Source: an uncultured Nitrospira sp. (GTDB taxonomy: Bacteria; Nitrospirota; Nitrospiria; Nitrospirales; Nitrospiraceae). From it: DNA of 41,111 bases. The notes beneath the pieces were generated by a model, which saw only the letters and a list, made by a program, of their open reading frames with translations, ran no database searches and was not told the origin of the DNA. Within the stretch, counting starts at the first letter, position 1. The number at the start of each line of letters is the position of its first letter. The stretch is taken from contig CABVRW010000001.1 in the NCBI GenBank assembly GCA_902500785.1, positions 126,528 through 167,638 on the forward strand, read 5' to 3'. Position numbers and translations under genes: made by a program. Below, piece after piece: positions 17,227 to 26,442 of this stretch.

Positions 17227-18495
17227 CTAGTCCATATCGAAGCCAGTGTCGAGGAGGTTCGACAGGCCTTCGCCGGTGACCGATGACTCGGTGGTGTCCT
17301 GCAGAACACGATCGAGATCCGTGGCTCCTTGCAACGAAAGGGTGCCGAGGAAGAAGCGCGCGTTTCGAACCGTGACCCATGGCCAGGCCCACCCCAGGGT
17401 GACGAGCAAGAGGGCGAGGTTGCCGAGGTAAAGGATGAACAGCTTTTGCCAGGTGATGGTGGACGAAAAGCGTGCGTCAGCGAAGGTGGTATGATCCCAA
17501 AAATATTTTTGCTTCTGCCCGAGCAGCCACATCCATACCGGTCCGAGAACGAAGGGAATCAAGAGCAGCGTCAGCCCGGCGTTGGTTAGGTGGAGGGCGA
17601 GAGCGAGGCCGCACAAGCACAGCACCGCATAGGTGGTGAAGAGTGTGACGGCAAACGGAACCATGAGGCCTGAACCATGGCCCGTGAATTGGAATCGTTG
17701 GTTGCCAAAATAGGTGTGGGAGTGGAAGAAGGCCTGCCGCTGGGTCTGGAAATAAGGATAGTAGGTGCCCAGGGACAAGATGGTGAAGCACCAGCCTCTG
17801 AAATAGAGTTTCAAGAAGTCTGCCGTTCGTCCTCGGAACGAGAAGCGGATGCCTCGCCATGAGGTGCGCGTGCAGCGATACCGCCGCGCATTGACGATTG
17901 CGACCGGGACATAGAATAACAGTATCAGGCCGGCCATCCCTTGCAAGCCGAGGTCGACCAATGGCGGCAGGGGCAGAAACGTATGTGCGGCACCTAGCGA
18001 AAAATAGGGAATCCCGAAGACTAACATTGCTTTCAGGAACCCTTGGTAGAGCTCTTTACCGGTGCCGTGATAGGCAAATCGGTCGCCCGCGAACGCGGTT
18101 TGTCCGAACAGGTACCGGCGTATTTTCGCTTTCGCCCAGAAGTGGTACCCGCCAAGGGTGATGATGGTGAGGCAGATGTTGACGATCTGCATCCCCAGAA
18201 GGGTGCCGCCGGTTCCATGAAAGGAGCCGCGCCTCACGAGGGCCATGCCGACCCTGGTGCCGGATGGCGCAGATGCGAGAAGAGGCGGATCAGGGAAGGT
18301 CTCTGCGACGGGCTGGTGTTCCTCCGAGCGCGTAGGCCCCACGAAGGCAAATCGTGCGCCGCAGGCCGGACATAGGCTGCGGGCTCTGTGCGTCAATCGG
18401 TGTGACTGGCGGACTCGATAGCGGCCAAGGCAGCGGTGGCAGGCTACGCTGAGGGCGCGGTCGCTGGTCTCGGCATGCGCGTCGGTGGCGGCCAT
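17227..18495 (-). CDS. DUF898 (YjgN-like) multi-pass membrane protein with N-terminal zinc ribbon
   Basis: A 422-aa protein. A small zinc-ribbon-like head has Cys19-x2-Cys22 and Cys42-x2-Cys45 (CHRC...CPAC), followed by about 350 residues with at least eight hydrophobic helices. The repeated pattern of aromatic-rich segments (LGGYHFWAKAKIRRYLFGQTAF; LGTYYPYFQTQRQAFFHSHTYFG; FWDHTTFADARF) is the DUF898/YjgN signature: tandem copies of a membrane unit each followed by a short beta segment. The molecular function of the family is unknown. It starts three bases after the ankyrin/TPR gene stop and leads directly into the M48 protease; DUF898-M48 adjacency is, to my knowledge, recurrent in Proteobacteria. 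Confidence 0.88.
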   Translation of the reverse strand: MAATDAHAETSDRALSVACHRCLGRYRVRQSHRLTHRARSLCPACGARFAFVGPTRSEEHQPVAETFPDPPLLASAPSGTRVGMALVRRGSFHGTGGTLLGMQIVNICLTIITLGGYHFWAKAKIRRYLFGQTAFAGDRFAYHGTGKELYQGFLKAMLVFGIPYFSLGAAHTFLPLPPLVDLGLQGMAGLILLFYVPVAIVNARRYRCTRTSWRGIRFSFRGRTADFLKLYFRGWCFTILSLGTYYPYFQTQRQAFFHSHTYFGNQRFQFTGHGSGLMVPFAVTLFTTYAVLCLCGLALALHLTNAGLTLLLIPFVLGPVWMWLLGQKQKYFWDHTTFADARFSSTITWQKLFILYLGNLALLLVTLGWAWPWVTVRNARFFLGTLSLQGATDLDRVLQDTTESSVTGEGLSNLLDTGFDMD

Positions 18496-18498
18496 GGT

Positions 18499-19812
18499 TC
18501 AGCAGGCCGCCTGATGTCCGAAGGTGCAGGCTTGTTGCAGCCCCTGTAGGAACCCTTTGCTGTCGCCCTTCGCCCGCCTGACGATCGATCGTTCAAAATG
18601 GGCTCGGCCGTTCTGTGGCCGTTGCACCAGGAATTGGTCCCACAAGGTCAAGGCCTGGTCCCACTGTTGCCGCACGGTGTACACCGACGCCGCCGCGCTA
18701 TAGGCCTCGAAATAGGCCGGATTGAGACGGATCGCCGCCTGGAAGGCGATCAGGGCTTCGTCGGGCGCGTCCTTTTGAAGCAGCGCGGTGCCACGGCCGA
18801 AATAGGCCTCGGGATCATCCGGATCTAGGTTCAGGGCTTCCGCATATGCGAAGAGTGCCCTGTCGATCTGTCCCTTTTTCTGGAACGCCCCTCCTTGAGC
18901 TCGGTGGGCCTTGGCCTGGGAGAATTCTCTGCCTCCATGCGCACGCAGCAGCTCGATCAGCTGCTGATCTTCGTCATGTTGCGCGATTTCAAGGGCGGTC
19001 TCTCCGTGGCTCTTTCGGTTTGTCGCGATCCCGTGTTCCAGAAGAGTTTGCGCGGCGGCCAAGTGTCCCCGGCGAACGGCACGGTGCAGGGCCGAATCCC
19101 CGCAGGTGCACGCCGCCTCGAGATCGGTGCCGTTGGACAACAACACGTCGATCGTCTCGGCATGTCCCTGCTCGGCTGCGGCCAACAGCGCGGTATAGCC
19201 TTGCCTCGTCCTGGCGTTGGGGTTGGCCCCGTGTCGCAGCAGTAGCGTTACCACCGTCGTCCGTCCTCGCTTCGACGCCTCGTACAAGGCGCTTCGGCCG
19301 TTGTCGTTGTGTTGATCGACCCGGCTCCCGTCCGCCAGCAACGACGTGGCGGCGGCAAGATCGCCTCGTGCGGCCGCAAGGTGCAGCGGAGTCCAACCAT
19401 TGGCCTTCAGGATGAGAGGAGAGAGCGTCAGTCGATCGATATCGTAGGGATCATGGCTCGCCTTAATTTGCGTGAACATCCAGGACGCCATTCCGGCCAG
19501 CAGGGCATAGTTCAACACACAGGCCAGCACAGCCACCGCGAGGCCTGTGAGTCGGCGCGACAGGTCGATGGCCTCGGTACTGCTCTCCGAGTATCGAACG
19601 ACAGGCTCTTCATCGGCTGGTTGTTCGTTCGGGTTAAGGAACAACAGGTTTTCTTGGCAGGAAGGACAGGGAAATTGAAGCAAGGGGACGCCGACGACGA
19701 GCGCACAGGAGGTGAGGGTTTGGCAGAAGGGGCAGACCACTGTCTGCGCGGATTCCAGCGGCGTGGTGAGAGCGGATGCAGGTGGTGCTGCGCCTGGGTG
19801 AACGGTTGCCAT
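18499..19812 (-). CDS. Zinc-ribbon, ankyrin- and TPR-repeat membrane protein
   Basis: A 437-aa mosaic. Residues 20-55 form a zinc ribbon (Cys27, Cys30, Cys49, Cys52); one transmembrane helix follows (about 88-112); residues about 137-290 hold four to five ankyrin repeats (NGWTPLHLAAARGDL, NGRSALYEASKRGR, QGYTALLAAAEQGH, CGDSALHRAVRRGH, HGETALEIAQHDED); residues about 298-420 hold three TPR units (AQGGAFQKKGQIDRAL, PEAYFGRGTALLQ, AYFEAYSAAASVY). Ankyrin and TPR repeats are binding surfaces, so it is probably a scaffold or substrate-recognition partner for the two genes that follow. The tail ends GHQAAC. First gene of a three-gene operon. Confidence 0.88.
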   Translation of the reverse strand: MATVHPGAAPPASALTTPLESAQTVVCPFCQTLTSCALVVGVPLLQFPCPSCQENLLFLNPNEQPADEEPVVRYSESSTEAIDLSRRLTGLAVAVLACVLNYALLAGMASWMFTQIKASHDPYDIDRLTLSPLILKANGWTPLHLAAARGDLAAATSLLADGSRVDQHNDNGRSALYEASKRGRTTVVTLLLRHGANPNARTRQGYTALLAAAEQGHAETIDVLLSNGTDLEAACTCGDSALHRAVRRGHLAAAQTLLEHGIATNRKSHGETALEIAQHDEDQQLIELLRAHGGREFSQAKAHRAQGGAFQKKGQIDRALFAYAEALNLDPDDPEAYFGRGTALLQKDAPDEALIAFQAAIRLNPAYFEAYSAAASVYTVRQQWDQALTLWDQFLVQRPQNGRAHFERSIVRRAKGDSKGFLQGLQQACTFGHQAAC

Positions 19813-19884
19813 GGTGCCTAACGACCCTTCGCCCGGGCTTGTTCTGGACGTTCCCGTAAGTGGAGCGATCGGTGATTATTGAAA

Positions 19885-19912
19885 AGGATAGCGCAAAACG
19901 GTAGGAGCGCAA
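19885..19912 (-). promoter_or_regulatory. Possible promoter of the ankyrin-DUF898-M48 operon
   Basis: Minus strand: TTGCGC (19912-19907), a 16-base spacer, and TATCCT (19890-19885). The match is moderate. It lies in the 173-base gap after sdhA, and no other candidate in that gap is better. Confidence 0.4.
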
Positions 19913-19985
19913 CCGGCGAGGGCAGGGCTGGTCGCTGCAGGGGCTCCTCAGCCCATGCTGGATCTCATGCACTGGAATCGTGGCG

Positions 19986-21641
19986 TTATGCAGGGGGAAA
20001 GCGCGTAATGGTCACGGGGGCATAACTCAGATGCGGGCCCTCCGCCTGGCGATGGCTCAAGCTATGGCGGAGCCAGGCGGCATCATTTCGAGTCGGGAAG
20101 TCGGCCCGATAGTGTGCCCCGCGGCTCTCTTCTCGGCCGAGGGCACTTACTACGATGGTGTCTGCAATTTCGAGCAAACACTGCAGTTCAAGCGCTTGAA
20201 TCAGGTCGGTATTGAAGATTTGCCCCTTGTCCTGGACGCACATCTGTTCTCCGCGGATCTTCAAGGATTGAATGGCCGCCAAGGCTTCCTGGATGGACTG
20301 CTTGGTGCGGAAAATGCCCAGATTCAGGCTCATCGTCCTGCCGAGATCGTCCCGGATCTGCCAGGCCCGTTCGGGTCCGGGATTGCTCAGAAGGGTGTTC
20401 AGGCGATGCTCTTCATCGTGGAGAATTCTACCGGACACAGGTTGCAGATCACAGTCGCGGACCGACTCGGCGGCTCTGAGGCCGGTGCGGCGTCCGAAGA
20501 CGATGGTTTCGAGAAGAGAATTCCCTCCCAAGCGGTTCGCGCCATGCACACTCACACAGGCGCATTCGCCTGCGGCGAAGAGACCCGGCAGGTCGGTTTC
20601 CCCCCAGGCATTGGTTCTCACCCCGCCCATTTGGTAATGAGCGCCTGGTCGAATGGGAATAGGCGTTTCGATCGGATCGAGTCCTGCGAATTCCAGCGCC
20701 AGCTCCCGAATCTGCGGGAGCCGCTCAAGAATGCGTGCACGGCCGAGGTGCCGAAGGTCGAGCAAGACACAGCCGTCCACCCCTCGCCCTTCTTGAATTT
20801 CCTGGCCGATGGCGAGGGATACCGTCGAGCGGGTCGCCAGTTCCATTTGTTCCGGCGCATATCGTTTCATGAACCGCTCTCCAAGCGTGTTCAGCAAATA
20901 GCCGCCCTCTCCGCGTGCACCCTCCGTGATCAAAATACCGGTGTCTTTCAATGTGGTCGGGTGAAATTGGACAAACTCCATGTCTTCCAGCGGGAGTCCT
21001 GCGCGATAGGCCAGGGCCATGCCGTCACCGGTGTTAATGACGGCATTCGTGCTGGTGGAAAAGACGCGTCCGCTCCCGCCGGTGGCAAGAATCACGGCTT
21101 TGGCCCGCAGGGCCTGCAATCCTCCGTGGACCAAATCCCAGGCGACCACTCCGCAACAACGGCCTTGGTTAACCAGCAACGCCGTGACGTACCATTCTTC
21201 ATACACCCGGCACCGTCGTTTCATCAGCTGCTCGTACATGGCATGTAACAGCGCGTGTCCCGTTCGGTCGGCGGCATAACAGGTGCGCGGAAACCCGGCC
21301 CCTCCGAATGGCCGTTGGGCGATTCGTCCTTCCGGGGTGCGACTGAAGATCACACCCATGCGTTCAAGTTCTAGAATGTCCTGCGGGGCTTCCCGGCACA
21401 TGGCTTCGATGGCATCCTGATCGCCCAGGTAGAGGCCGCCCTTGGCCGTGTCATAGGCATGGGCTTCCCAGGAATCCTGCTCGCCGATGGCCGCATTGAT
21501 CCCTCCCTGCGCGGCCACGGAATGGCTGCGGACCGGATGCACTTTTGAGAGGAGCGCCACATTCACGTCAGGCGGCGCTGCAATGGCTGCCCGCATCCCT
21601 GCGAGCCCCGCGCCGACAATCAAGATGTCATGTGTGATCAT
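19986..21641 (-). CDS. sdhA: Succinate dehydrogenase/fumarate reductase flavoprotein subunit
   Basis: A 551-aa FAD enzyme that interconverts succinate and fumarate. It has the N-terminal FAD fold ([14 protein letters not shown]), His40 in the [14 protein letters not shown] segment (the site of covalent FAD attachment in SdhA/FrdA, which is absent in the related L-aspartate oxidase NadB), the substrate-side HPTTL and TEGARGEGG motifs, HYQMGG, and the C-terminal [12 protein letters not shown]. It is therefore called SdhA/FrdA rather than NadB; direction of catalysis cannot be read. An AGGA ribosome site lies about 11 bases before the ATG. No iron-sulphur or membrane subunit gene is adjacent: upstream is divergent gcvP, downstream the ankyrin gene. 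Confidence 0.9.
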   Translation of the reverse strand: MITHDILIVGAGLAGMRAAIAAPPDVNVALLSKVHPVRSHSVAAQGGINAAIGEQDSWEAHAYDTAKGGLYLGDQDAIEAMCREAPQDILELERMGVIFSRTPEGRIAQRPFGGAGFPRTCYAADRTGHALLHAMYEQLMKRRCRVYEEWYVTALLVNQGRCCGVVAWDLVHGGLQALRAKAVILATGGSGRVFSTSTNAVINTGDGMALAYRAGLPLEDMEFVQFHPTTLKDTGILITEGARGEGGYLLNTLGERFMKRYAPEQMELATRSTVSLAIGQEIQEGRGVDGCVLLDLRHLGRARILERLPQIRELALEFAGLDPIETPIPIRPGAHYQMGGVRTNAWGETDLPGLFAAGECACVSVHGANRLGGNSLLETIVFGRRTGLRAAESVRDCDLQPVSGRILHDEEHRLNTLLSNPGPERAWQIRDDLGRTMSLNLGIFRTKQSIQEALAAIQSLKIRGEQMCVQDKGQIFNTDLIQALELQCLLEIADTIVVSALGREESRGAHYRADFPTRNDAAWLRHSLSHRQAEGPHLSYAPVTITRFPPA

Positions 21642-21846
21642 GAGTCTAGGAGTCCTGATAACCGTTCAGTAGCGTGAGCGGCATCCGTTGATAGAGATCA
21701 TCTGTCACTATTACGCTATGGATTTTCGGAAAACAAGCGACGGGAGTTCGCCGCTGAACGCTTGGAAAACTCTGTCCTGCATGATAGGTTAGCTCACGCC
21801 GCTTCGAATGGATGAACGCGCCAACTTTTAGCAGGATTTCACCCCC
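21642..21846. other. Divergent intergenic region between sdhA and gcvP
   Basis: About 205 bases that must carry both promoters. For gcvP, TTGGAA-17-TAGGTT near 21760-21790 is the best but weak match; for sdhA I find none. The segment with a GGGAGTT...AACTCT pairing does not fit a glycine riboswitch. Confidence 0.5.
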
Positions 21847-24732
21847 ATGCCACGACCTGATTTTCTTGAGCTGAACGATACGTTTGTGCCCCGCCATATC
21901 GGCCCGACGGAGTCCGACATCCAGGAGATGTTGGGGGCGTTGAGCCTGCCGTCGCTGGAGGCACTCGTCGAAGCGACGGTCCCTTCCGATATTCGTGTGC
22001 AGACCTCCTTGACGGTGCCCTCCCCGCGAGGCGAGCAGCAGGTGCTGGCGGAATTGCGCGCCTTGGCCGGGCAGAATCAGGTGTGGCGATCTCTGATCGG
22101 GATGGGCTACTACGATTGCGTGACCCCGCCGGTGATCCAACGAAACATTCTGGAGAATCCGGGATGGTACACGCAATACACGCCGTATCAGGCCGAGATT
22201 GCGCAGGGTCGCCTTGAAGCCTTGGTCAATTTTCAGACCATGGTGGCCGATCTCACCGGATTGCCGCTCGCCAATGCGTCACTGCTTGACGAAGCCACCG
22301 CCGCGGCTGAGGCGATGACGATGTGTGCGGCCATGTCTCGAGCGGCAGGGCAAGAGCGCAAGAAGTTCTTCATCTCCGAAAATTGTCATCCACAGACGAT
22401 TGCCGTGGTCCAGACCCGCGCGGAACCGCTGGGCATCGTGCTGCATATCGGCGCCATTCAGTCGCTGGATCTTTCCCAGGGCGAGTTCTTCGGCCTGTTG
22501 CTCCAATACCCGTCGACGGACGGGTATGTGGGTGACTACAGCGAGTTCATCACGCGGGCGCATGCCGCCGGGGTGTATGCGGTGGTGGCGACCGACCTGC
22601 TGGCGCTCACGTTGTTGCGTCCTCCAGGAGAATTCGGCGCGGATGTGGCGGTCGGATCGAGTCAACGGTTCGGTGTTCCGATGGGATTCGGTGGGCCACA
22701 TGCGGCGTTTCTTGCCACCAAGGAGGAATTTCGCCGGCAGATGCCGGGTCGGATCATCGGCGTGTCGAAAGATGTGACGGGCCGTGTGGCCTATCGCCTA
22801 TCGCTTCAGACTCGGGAGCAACATATCCGCCGCGAGAAAGCCACGAGTAATATCTGCACGGCGCAAGTGTTGTTGGCTGTGATGGCGGGGATGTACGCCG
22901 TCTATCACGGGCCTGCGGGGTTGCGGCGCATTGCGGAACGGATTCACGGCCTGACGATGGTGCTGGCTGAAGGTTTGCGTCGGCACGGGTGCGCAGTCGG
23001 CCTGGAGCCGGTCTTCGATACAGTGCGGGTTCCGCTTTCGCCTGCGCAATCGGACACGATTCTGAACCGAGCCCGGCAGCAACAGATCAATCTTCGGCAG
23101 TATGACGACCATAGCCTGGGACTGTCCTTGGATGAATGGAGCAGTGCGGAGGAAGTTCAGCAGGTGCTGGCCCTCTTCGTCGGCCATGAGATTCCCGCCG
23201 AAGAATTTCAGTCCATTCTCGAGACGGTCGATGTGCGATATCCCGCTGCGCTCGCACGTACGAGCCCCTATCTCACTCATCCGGTGTTTCATCGGTATCA
23301 TGCCGAGCATGAGTTGTTGCGGTACATCCACCGCCTCCAGGCGCGAGACTTGTCGCTCGTGCATTCCATGATTCCCTTGGGCTCCTGCACGATGAAGCTG
23401 AATGCCACGGCGGAAATGTTGCCGGTGACCTGGCCGGAGTTCGGGCGACTCCACCCGTTCGCGCCCTCGGAGCAGACGCAGGGGTACCAGGCGCTCTTCC
23501 AACAGCTGGAATCCTGGCTGGCGGAACTGACCGGGTTTGCGGCCATTTCGCTGCAGCCCAATGCCGGTTCGCAGGGTGAGTATGCCGGACTGATGGTCAT
23601 TCGCGCTCATCACCGGCATCGAGGCGAGACGCAACGCGATGTGTGTCTGATTCCGATATCGGCGCACGGGACGAATCCCGCGAGCGCGTCGATGTGCGGA
23701 ATGACGGTCGTTCCCGTGGCCTGTGATCAGCACGGCAACGTGGATCTGGACGACCTTGAGGCGAAGGCGACCCAACATCGCAATCGCTTGGCGGCGTTGA
23801 TGATCACGTATCCGTCGACACACGGTGTCTTCGAAGAAGGTATTCGCCGGATGTGCCAGATCGTACATACGCATGGCGGGCAGGTCTACTTGGACGGGGC
23901 CAACATGAATGCCCAAGTCGGGCTCTGTCGACCGGCTGATCTTGGGGCGGACGTCTGTCACCTGAATCTTCATAAGACCTTTTGCATTCCTCACGGCGGT
24001 GGCGGGCCTGGGATGGGACCGATTGGCGTCGCTCGTCATTTGGTGCCGTTCTTGCCGGGACATCCGGTCACGAAACTGGGCGGACCGCAGTCGATCGGGC
24101 CGATCGCCGCGGCTCCGTACGGCAGTCCCAGCATTCTCACGATTTCATGGGTCTATATCGCGCTCATGGGACGAGAGGGATTGACCAAAGCCACACAGGT
24201 GGCCATTCTGAATGCCAACTACATGGCCAAGCGATTGGAGAAGTATTATTCCGTGCTGTACAGCGGGAGGCGTGGCTTCGTCGCGCACGAATTTATTCTG
24301 GATCTGCGCCCGCTCAAGGAGAGCAGCGGCGTGGAAGCGATGGACGTGGCGAAGCGCCTCATGGATTACGGGTTCCATGCCCCCACGGTCTCCTTTCCTG
24401 TGGCGGGTACCTTGATGATCGAGCCGACGGAAAGCGAAGTGAAAGCGGAGTTGGATCGGTTCTGCGACGCCTTGATTGCGATTCGGGGCGAGATTCAAGC
24501 GATTGCCGATGGTCGGCAGCCGCGTGCGGGAAACGTGTTGAAGAATGCTCCTCACACGGCAGTGGCCGTGACCGAGGCGGAGTGGACGAAGTCCTACTCC
24601 CGCGAGCAGGCTGCGTTTCCTGCTCCATGGGTTCGAGAGAACAAATTTTGGCCGAGTGTGGGTCGTATCGATGAAGCTTATGGCGACCGCCACCTCTTTT
24701 GTACCTGTCCGCCGATGGATCCTGCCTCCTGA
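21847..24732 (+). CDS. gcvP: Glycine dehydrogenase (aminomethyl-transferring), full-length P-protein
   Basis: A 961-aa PLP enzyme of the glycine cleavage system: it decarboxylates glycine and passes the aminomethyl group to lipoyl-GcvH. The protein is the fused, homodimeric type (about 950 aa), with an inactive-like N-terminal half ([17 protein letters not shown] at the start) and a catalytic C-terminal half holding the PLP lysine, Lys710, in [16 protein letters not shown]. Other family marks are [36 protein letters not shown] and [12 protein letters not shown]. Many other bacteria split the protein into GcvPA/GcvPB; this one does not. gcvT lies elsewhere in the window (29765-30874) and gcvH is not present here. 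Confidence 0.97.
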   Translation: MPRPDFLELNDTFVPRHIGPTESDIQEMLGALSLPSLEALVEATVPSDIRVQTSLTVPSPRGEQQVLAELRALAGQNQVWRSLIGMGYYDCVTPPVIQRNILENPGWYTQYTPYQAEIAQGRLEALVNFQTMVADLTGLPLANASLLDEATAAAEAMTMCAAMSRAAGQERKKFFISENCHPQTIAVVQTRAEPLGIVLHIGAIQSLDLSQGEFFGLLLQYPSTDGYVGDYSEFITRAHAAGVYAVVATDLLALTLLRPPGEFGADVAVGSSQRFGVPMGFGGPHAAFLATKEEFRRQMPGRIIGVSKDVTGRVAYRLSLQTREQHIRREKATSNICTAQVLLAVMAGMYAVYHGPAGLRRIAERIHGLTMVLAEGLRRHGCAVGLEPVFDTVRVPLSPAQSDTILNRARQQQINLRQYDDHSLGLSLDEWSSAEEVQQVLALFVGHEIPAEEFQSILETVDVRYPAALARTSPYLTHPVFHRYHAEHELLRYIHRLQARDLSLVHSMIPLGSCTMKLNATAEMLPVTWPEFGRLHPFAPSEQTQGYQALFQQLESWLAELTGFAAISLQPNAGSQGEYAGLMVIRAHHRHRGETQRDVCLIPISAHGTNPASASMCGMTVVPVACDQHGNVDLDDLEAKATQHRNRLAALMITYPSTHGVFEEGIRRMCQIVHTHGGQVYLDGANMNAQVGLCRPADLGADVCHLNLHKTFCIPHGGGGPGMGPIGVARHLVPFLPGHPVTKLGGPQSIGPIAAAPYGSPSILTISWVYIALMGREGLTKATQVAILNANYMAKRLEKYYSVLYSGRRGFVAHEFILDLRPLKESSGVEAMDVAKRLMDYGFHAPTVSFPVAGTLMIEPTESEVKAELDRFCDALIAIRGEIQAIADGRQPRAGNVLKNAPHTAVAVTEAEWTKSYSREQAAFPAPWVRENKFWPSVGRIDEAYGDRHLFCTCPPMDPAS

Positions 24733-24739
24733 TCGATCT

Positions 24740-25378
24740 GTGGGCGATGGTTCCGCCTGCGGAATCGCTGCAGGTCCCTTGTCGCAGGTGCGAGCTGCTC
24801 TTTCGATCGCTGTGAGCTGTCTTCTGCTCCACCTCGTTTTCCCATTGTCTGGTTGGGCCTACTCGGAGCCGGGCACAGTTGCGGCCGCGTCTCCGGAAGA
24901 TCGTCCGCTCGACGTCAATGTCGGCGTCACATACCGCGCCGGCAGCAGGCTTCGAATTCCCGGGACCGACTGGTCGTTCGTGGTGCCGGCGGGGTGGCAG
25001 AGCAATCGTCCGGAAGATTCGGAGATGCCGTTTCTCGTAGCTGAAGAGGGGAAGGGCCTTGGGATGATTTTTCCGCTCGCCGATGTGACCCGTGAGACGG
25101 TCCGCGACCACCTCAGTCAGCCCCTGTCGCTGCTGCATGGGTTGTCGTTTATTCCCGCTGGATCTGAAGTAGAGACCGATACCTCCATTGCTCGGTCGTA
25201 TCAAGGCGAAGACATGACCGGTCGCGCCCTGGCAGTCCTTGGACCTGGAAACGTCTCGGTCGTGTATTTTCTTATGGGACCATCCGCCGAGGCGTCGGAT
25301 TTTCAATCCATCCTGGAAGGACTCGGACAATCCACCCGATTTGTAGAGTCGGTTCCAGGGCGTGACGTCGGCTTGTGA
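24740..25378 (+). CDS. Exported protein of unknown function
   Basis: About 212 aa if it begins at the GTG at 24740, eight bases after the gcvP stop. GTG 24788 and starts inside gcvP (ATG 24671) are also possible; none has a clear ribosome site. A signal peptide is evident (ALSIAVSCLLLHLVFPLSGWAYSEP). The mature part is a single domain of about 160 residues with a regular pattern of strands (RLRIPGTDWSFVVPAGWQSNR, GLGMIFPLADVT, GRALAVLGPGNVSVVYFLMG) and a final helix (SDFQSILEGLGQSTRFV). It resembles in style small periplasmic alpha/beta proteins, but I cannot name a family. Likely cotranscribed with gcvP; a functional link is not evident. Confidence 0.65.
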   Translation: MGDGSACGIAAGPLSQVRAALSIAVSCLLLHLVFPLSGWAYSEPGTVAAASPEDRPLDVNVGVTYRAGSRLRIPGTDWSFVVPAGWQSNRPEDSEMPFLVAEEGKGLGMIFPLADVTRETVRDHLSQPLSLLHGLSFIPAGSEVETDTSIARSYQGEDMTGRALAVLGPGNVSVVYFLMGPSAEASDFQSILEGLGQSTRFVESVPGRDVGL

Positions 25379-25449
25379 AGCGGGTTGATCCTCATTGTGT
25401 TGTGCGCGAAGGCGTGTGATCTTCCGGCTCATCACCGTATCGTCTAGGC

Positions 25450-26442
25450 ATGCAGAGAAGTTTTCCCACTAAAGTAATCATCGATACGGATCCGGGGGTC
25501 GATGACGCCCTGGCAATTCTGCTGGCGCTGGCCTCGCCCGAATTGGAGGTGGTTGGGCTGACCACAGTGTGCGGTAATGTGCCGGTTGGGCAAGCCACGA
25601 AGAATCTGTTTCGCATACTGAATCTTGCGAAGACGCCGCCGGGGCTATTGGTCGGACAGGGAGCGGCCCGGCCTCTGGAGGAAGACCTCGTGACGGCGGA
25701 GCAGGTTCATGGGAACGATGGGCTTGGCGAATTGGACTCCGTGCTGACTGATGAGGGTACTCCGCGATACCCACAGGTCCGTTTGCCGTCCGTTCTCTCC
25801 ACTGCTCAGGATGTCTGGAATGAATGTGTTCGCCGATACCCGGACGAAGTCACTTTGATCACGTTGGGGCCGTTGACGAATGTGGCCTTGGCGCTGAAGG
25901 TGAACCCCTTGACGGTTCAGAAGTTTCGTTCGGTAATTGTGATGGGGGGCGCGCTCGGCGTTCCCGGCAATATCGCGCCGGCCGCTGAATTTAATATGTA
26001 TGTGGATCCGCATGCGGCCCATCGAGTGTTTCAAGCGGCGCTTCCCTTAACCCTGATTCCGCTTGATGTGACGACCCGCGTCGGGGTGACGCGAGCGGTC
26101 TTGAGGGCGTGGGCCGCTGAATCGCGTGACCCACTCGGTCGCCTCGCGACGGACATGACCGGCAAGGCATTTGCGTTCGCTGAAAAGATTGAAGGCCATG
26201 GGCGTGTGTATTTTCACGATCCTGTGGCTGTTCTGACGGCGGTGGATTCTTCCTTGCTGAGGATGGAGCCGTTGCATGTAGCGGTGGAAATGGTCGGGCG
26301 AGTATCTCGCGGAGTCACCATTGCGGATCGGCGCGCGCGCACGCCTGAGGAGACGGCGAGTCCGAATATGCGTGTGGCCGTTGATGTCGATGTCGAGCGT
26401 ACGCTGAGTCTGTTACGCAGCCGGCTTTGCCCATGGTCCTAG
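25450..26442 (+). CDS. Nucleoside hydrolase (inosine/uridine-preferring family)
   Basis: A 330-aa enzyme that hydrolyses the N-glycosidic bond of ribonucleosides to give a free base and ribose. The N-terminal calcium-binding signature is intact (IIDTDPGVDDALAI; Asp12, Asp14, Asp18, Asp19), followed by VHGNDGLGEL, LITLGPLTNVALAL, VMGGALGVPGNIAPAAEFNMYVDPHAA and HDPVAVLTAVD, the last holding the conserved His-Asp pair near the active site. Substrate preference (purine or pyrimidine) cannot be read. Its 3' end overlaps ribokinase by ten bases, so the released ribose is very probably phosphorylated by the next gene product. Confidence 0.94.
   Translation: MQRSFPTKVIIDTDPGVDDALAILLALASPELEVVGLTTVCGNVPVGQATKNLFRILNLAKTPPGLLVGQGAARPLEEDLVTAEQVHGNDGLGELDSVLTDEGTPRYPQVRLPSVLSTAQDVWNECVRRYPDEVTLITLGPLTNVALALKVNPLTVQKFRSVIVMGGALGVPGNIAPAAEFNMYVDPHAAHRVFQAALPLTLIPLDVTTRVGVTRAVLRAWAAESRDPLGRLATDMTGKAFAFAEKIEGHGRVYFHDPVAVLTAVDSSLLRMEPLHVAVEMVGRVSRGVTIADRRARTPEETASPNMRVAVDVDVERTLSLLRSRLCPWS

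Noticed and set aside
19980..21248. 422-codon plus-strand frame antisense to sdhA
   Set aside because: It is a shadow of a GC-rich codon pattern; it lacks family motifs and a ribosome site, and sdhA on the other strand is certain.
21720..21800. Possible glycine riboswitch ahead of gcvP
   Set aside because: A GGGAGTT/AACTCT pairing exists, but the conserved GCCGAAGG-type core is missing and the loops do not fit.
22798..24063. 421-codon minus-strand frame inside gcvP
   Set aside because: Antisense shadow of a certain gene, with atypical Arg/His/Gln-rich composition.
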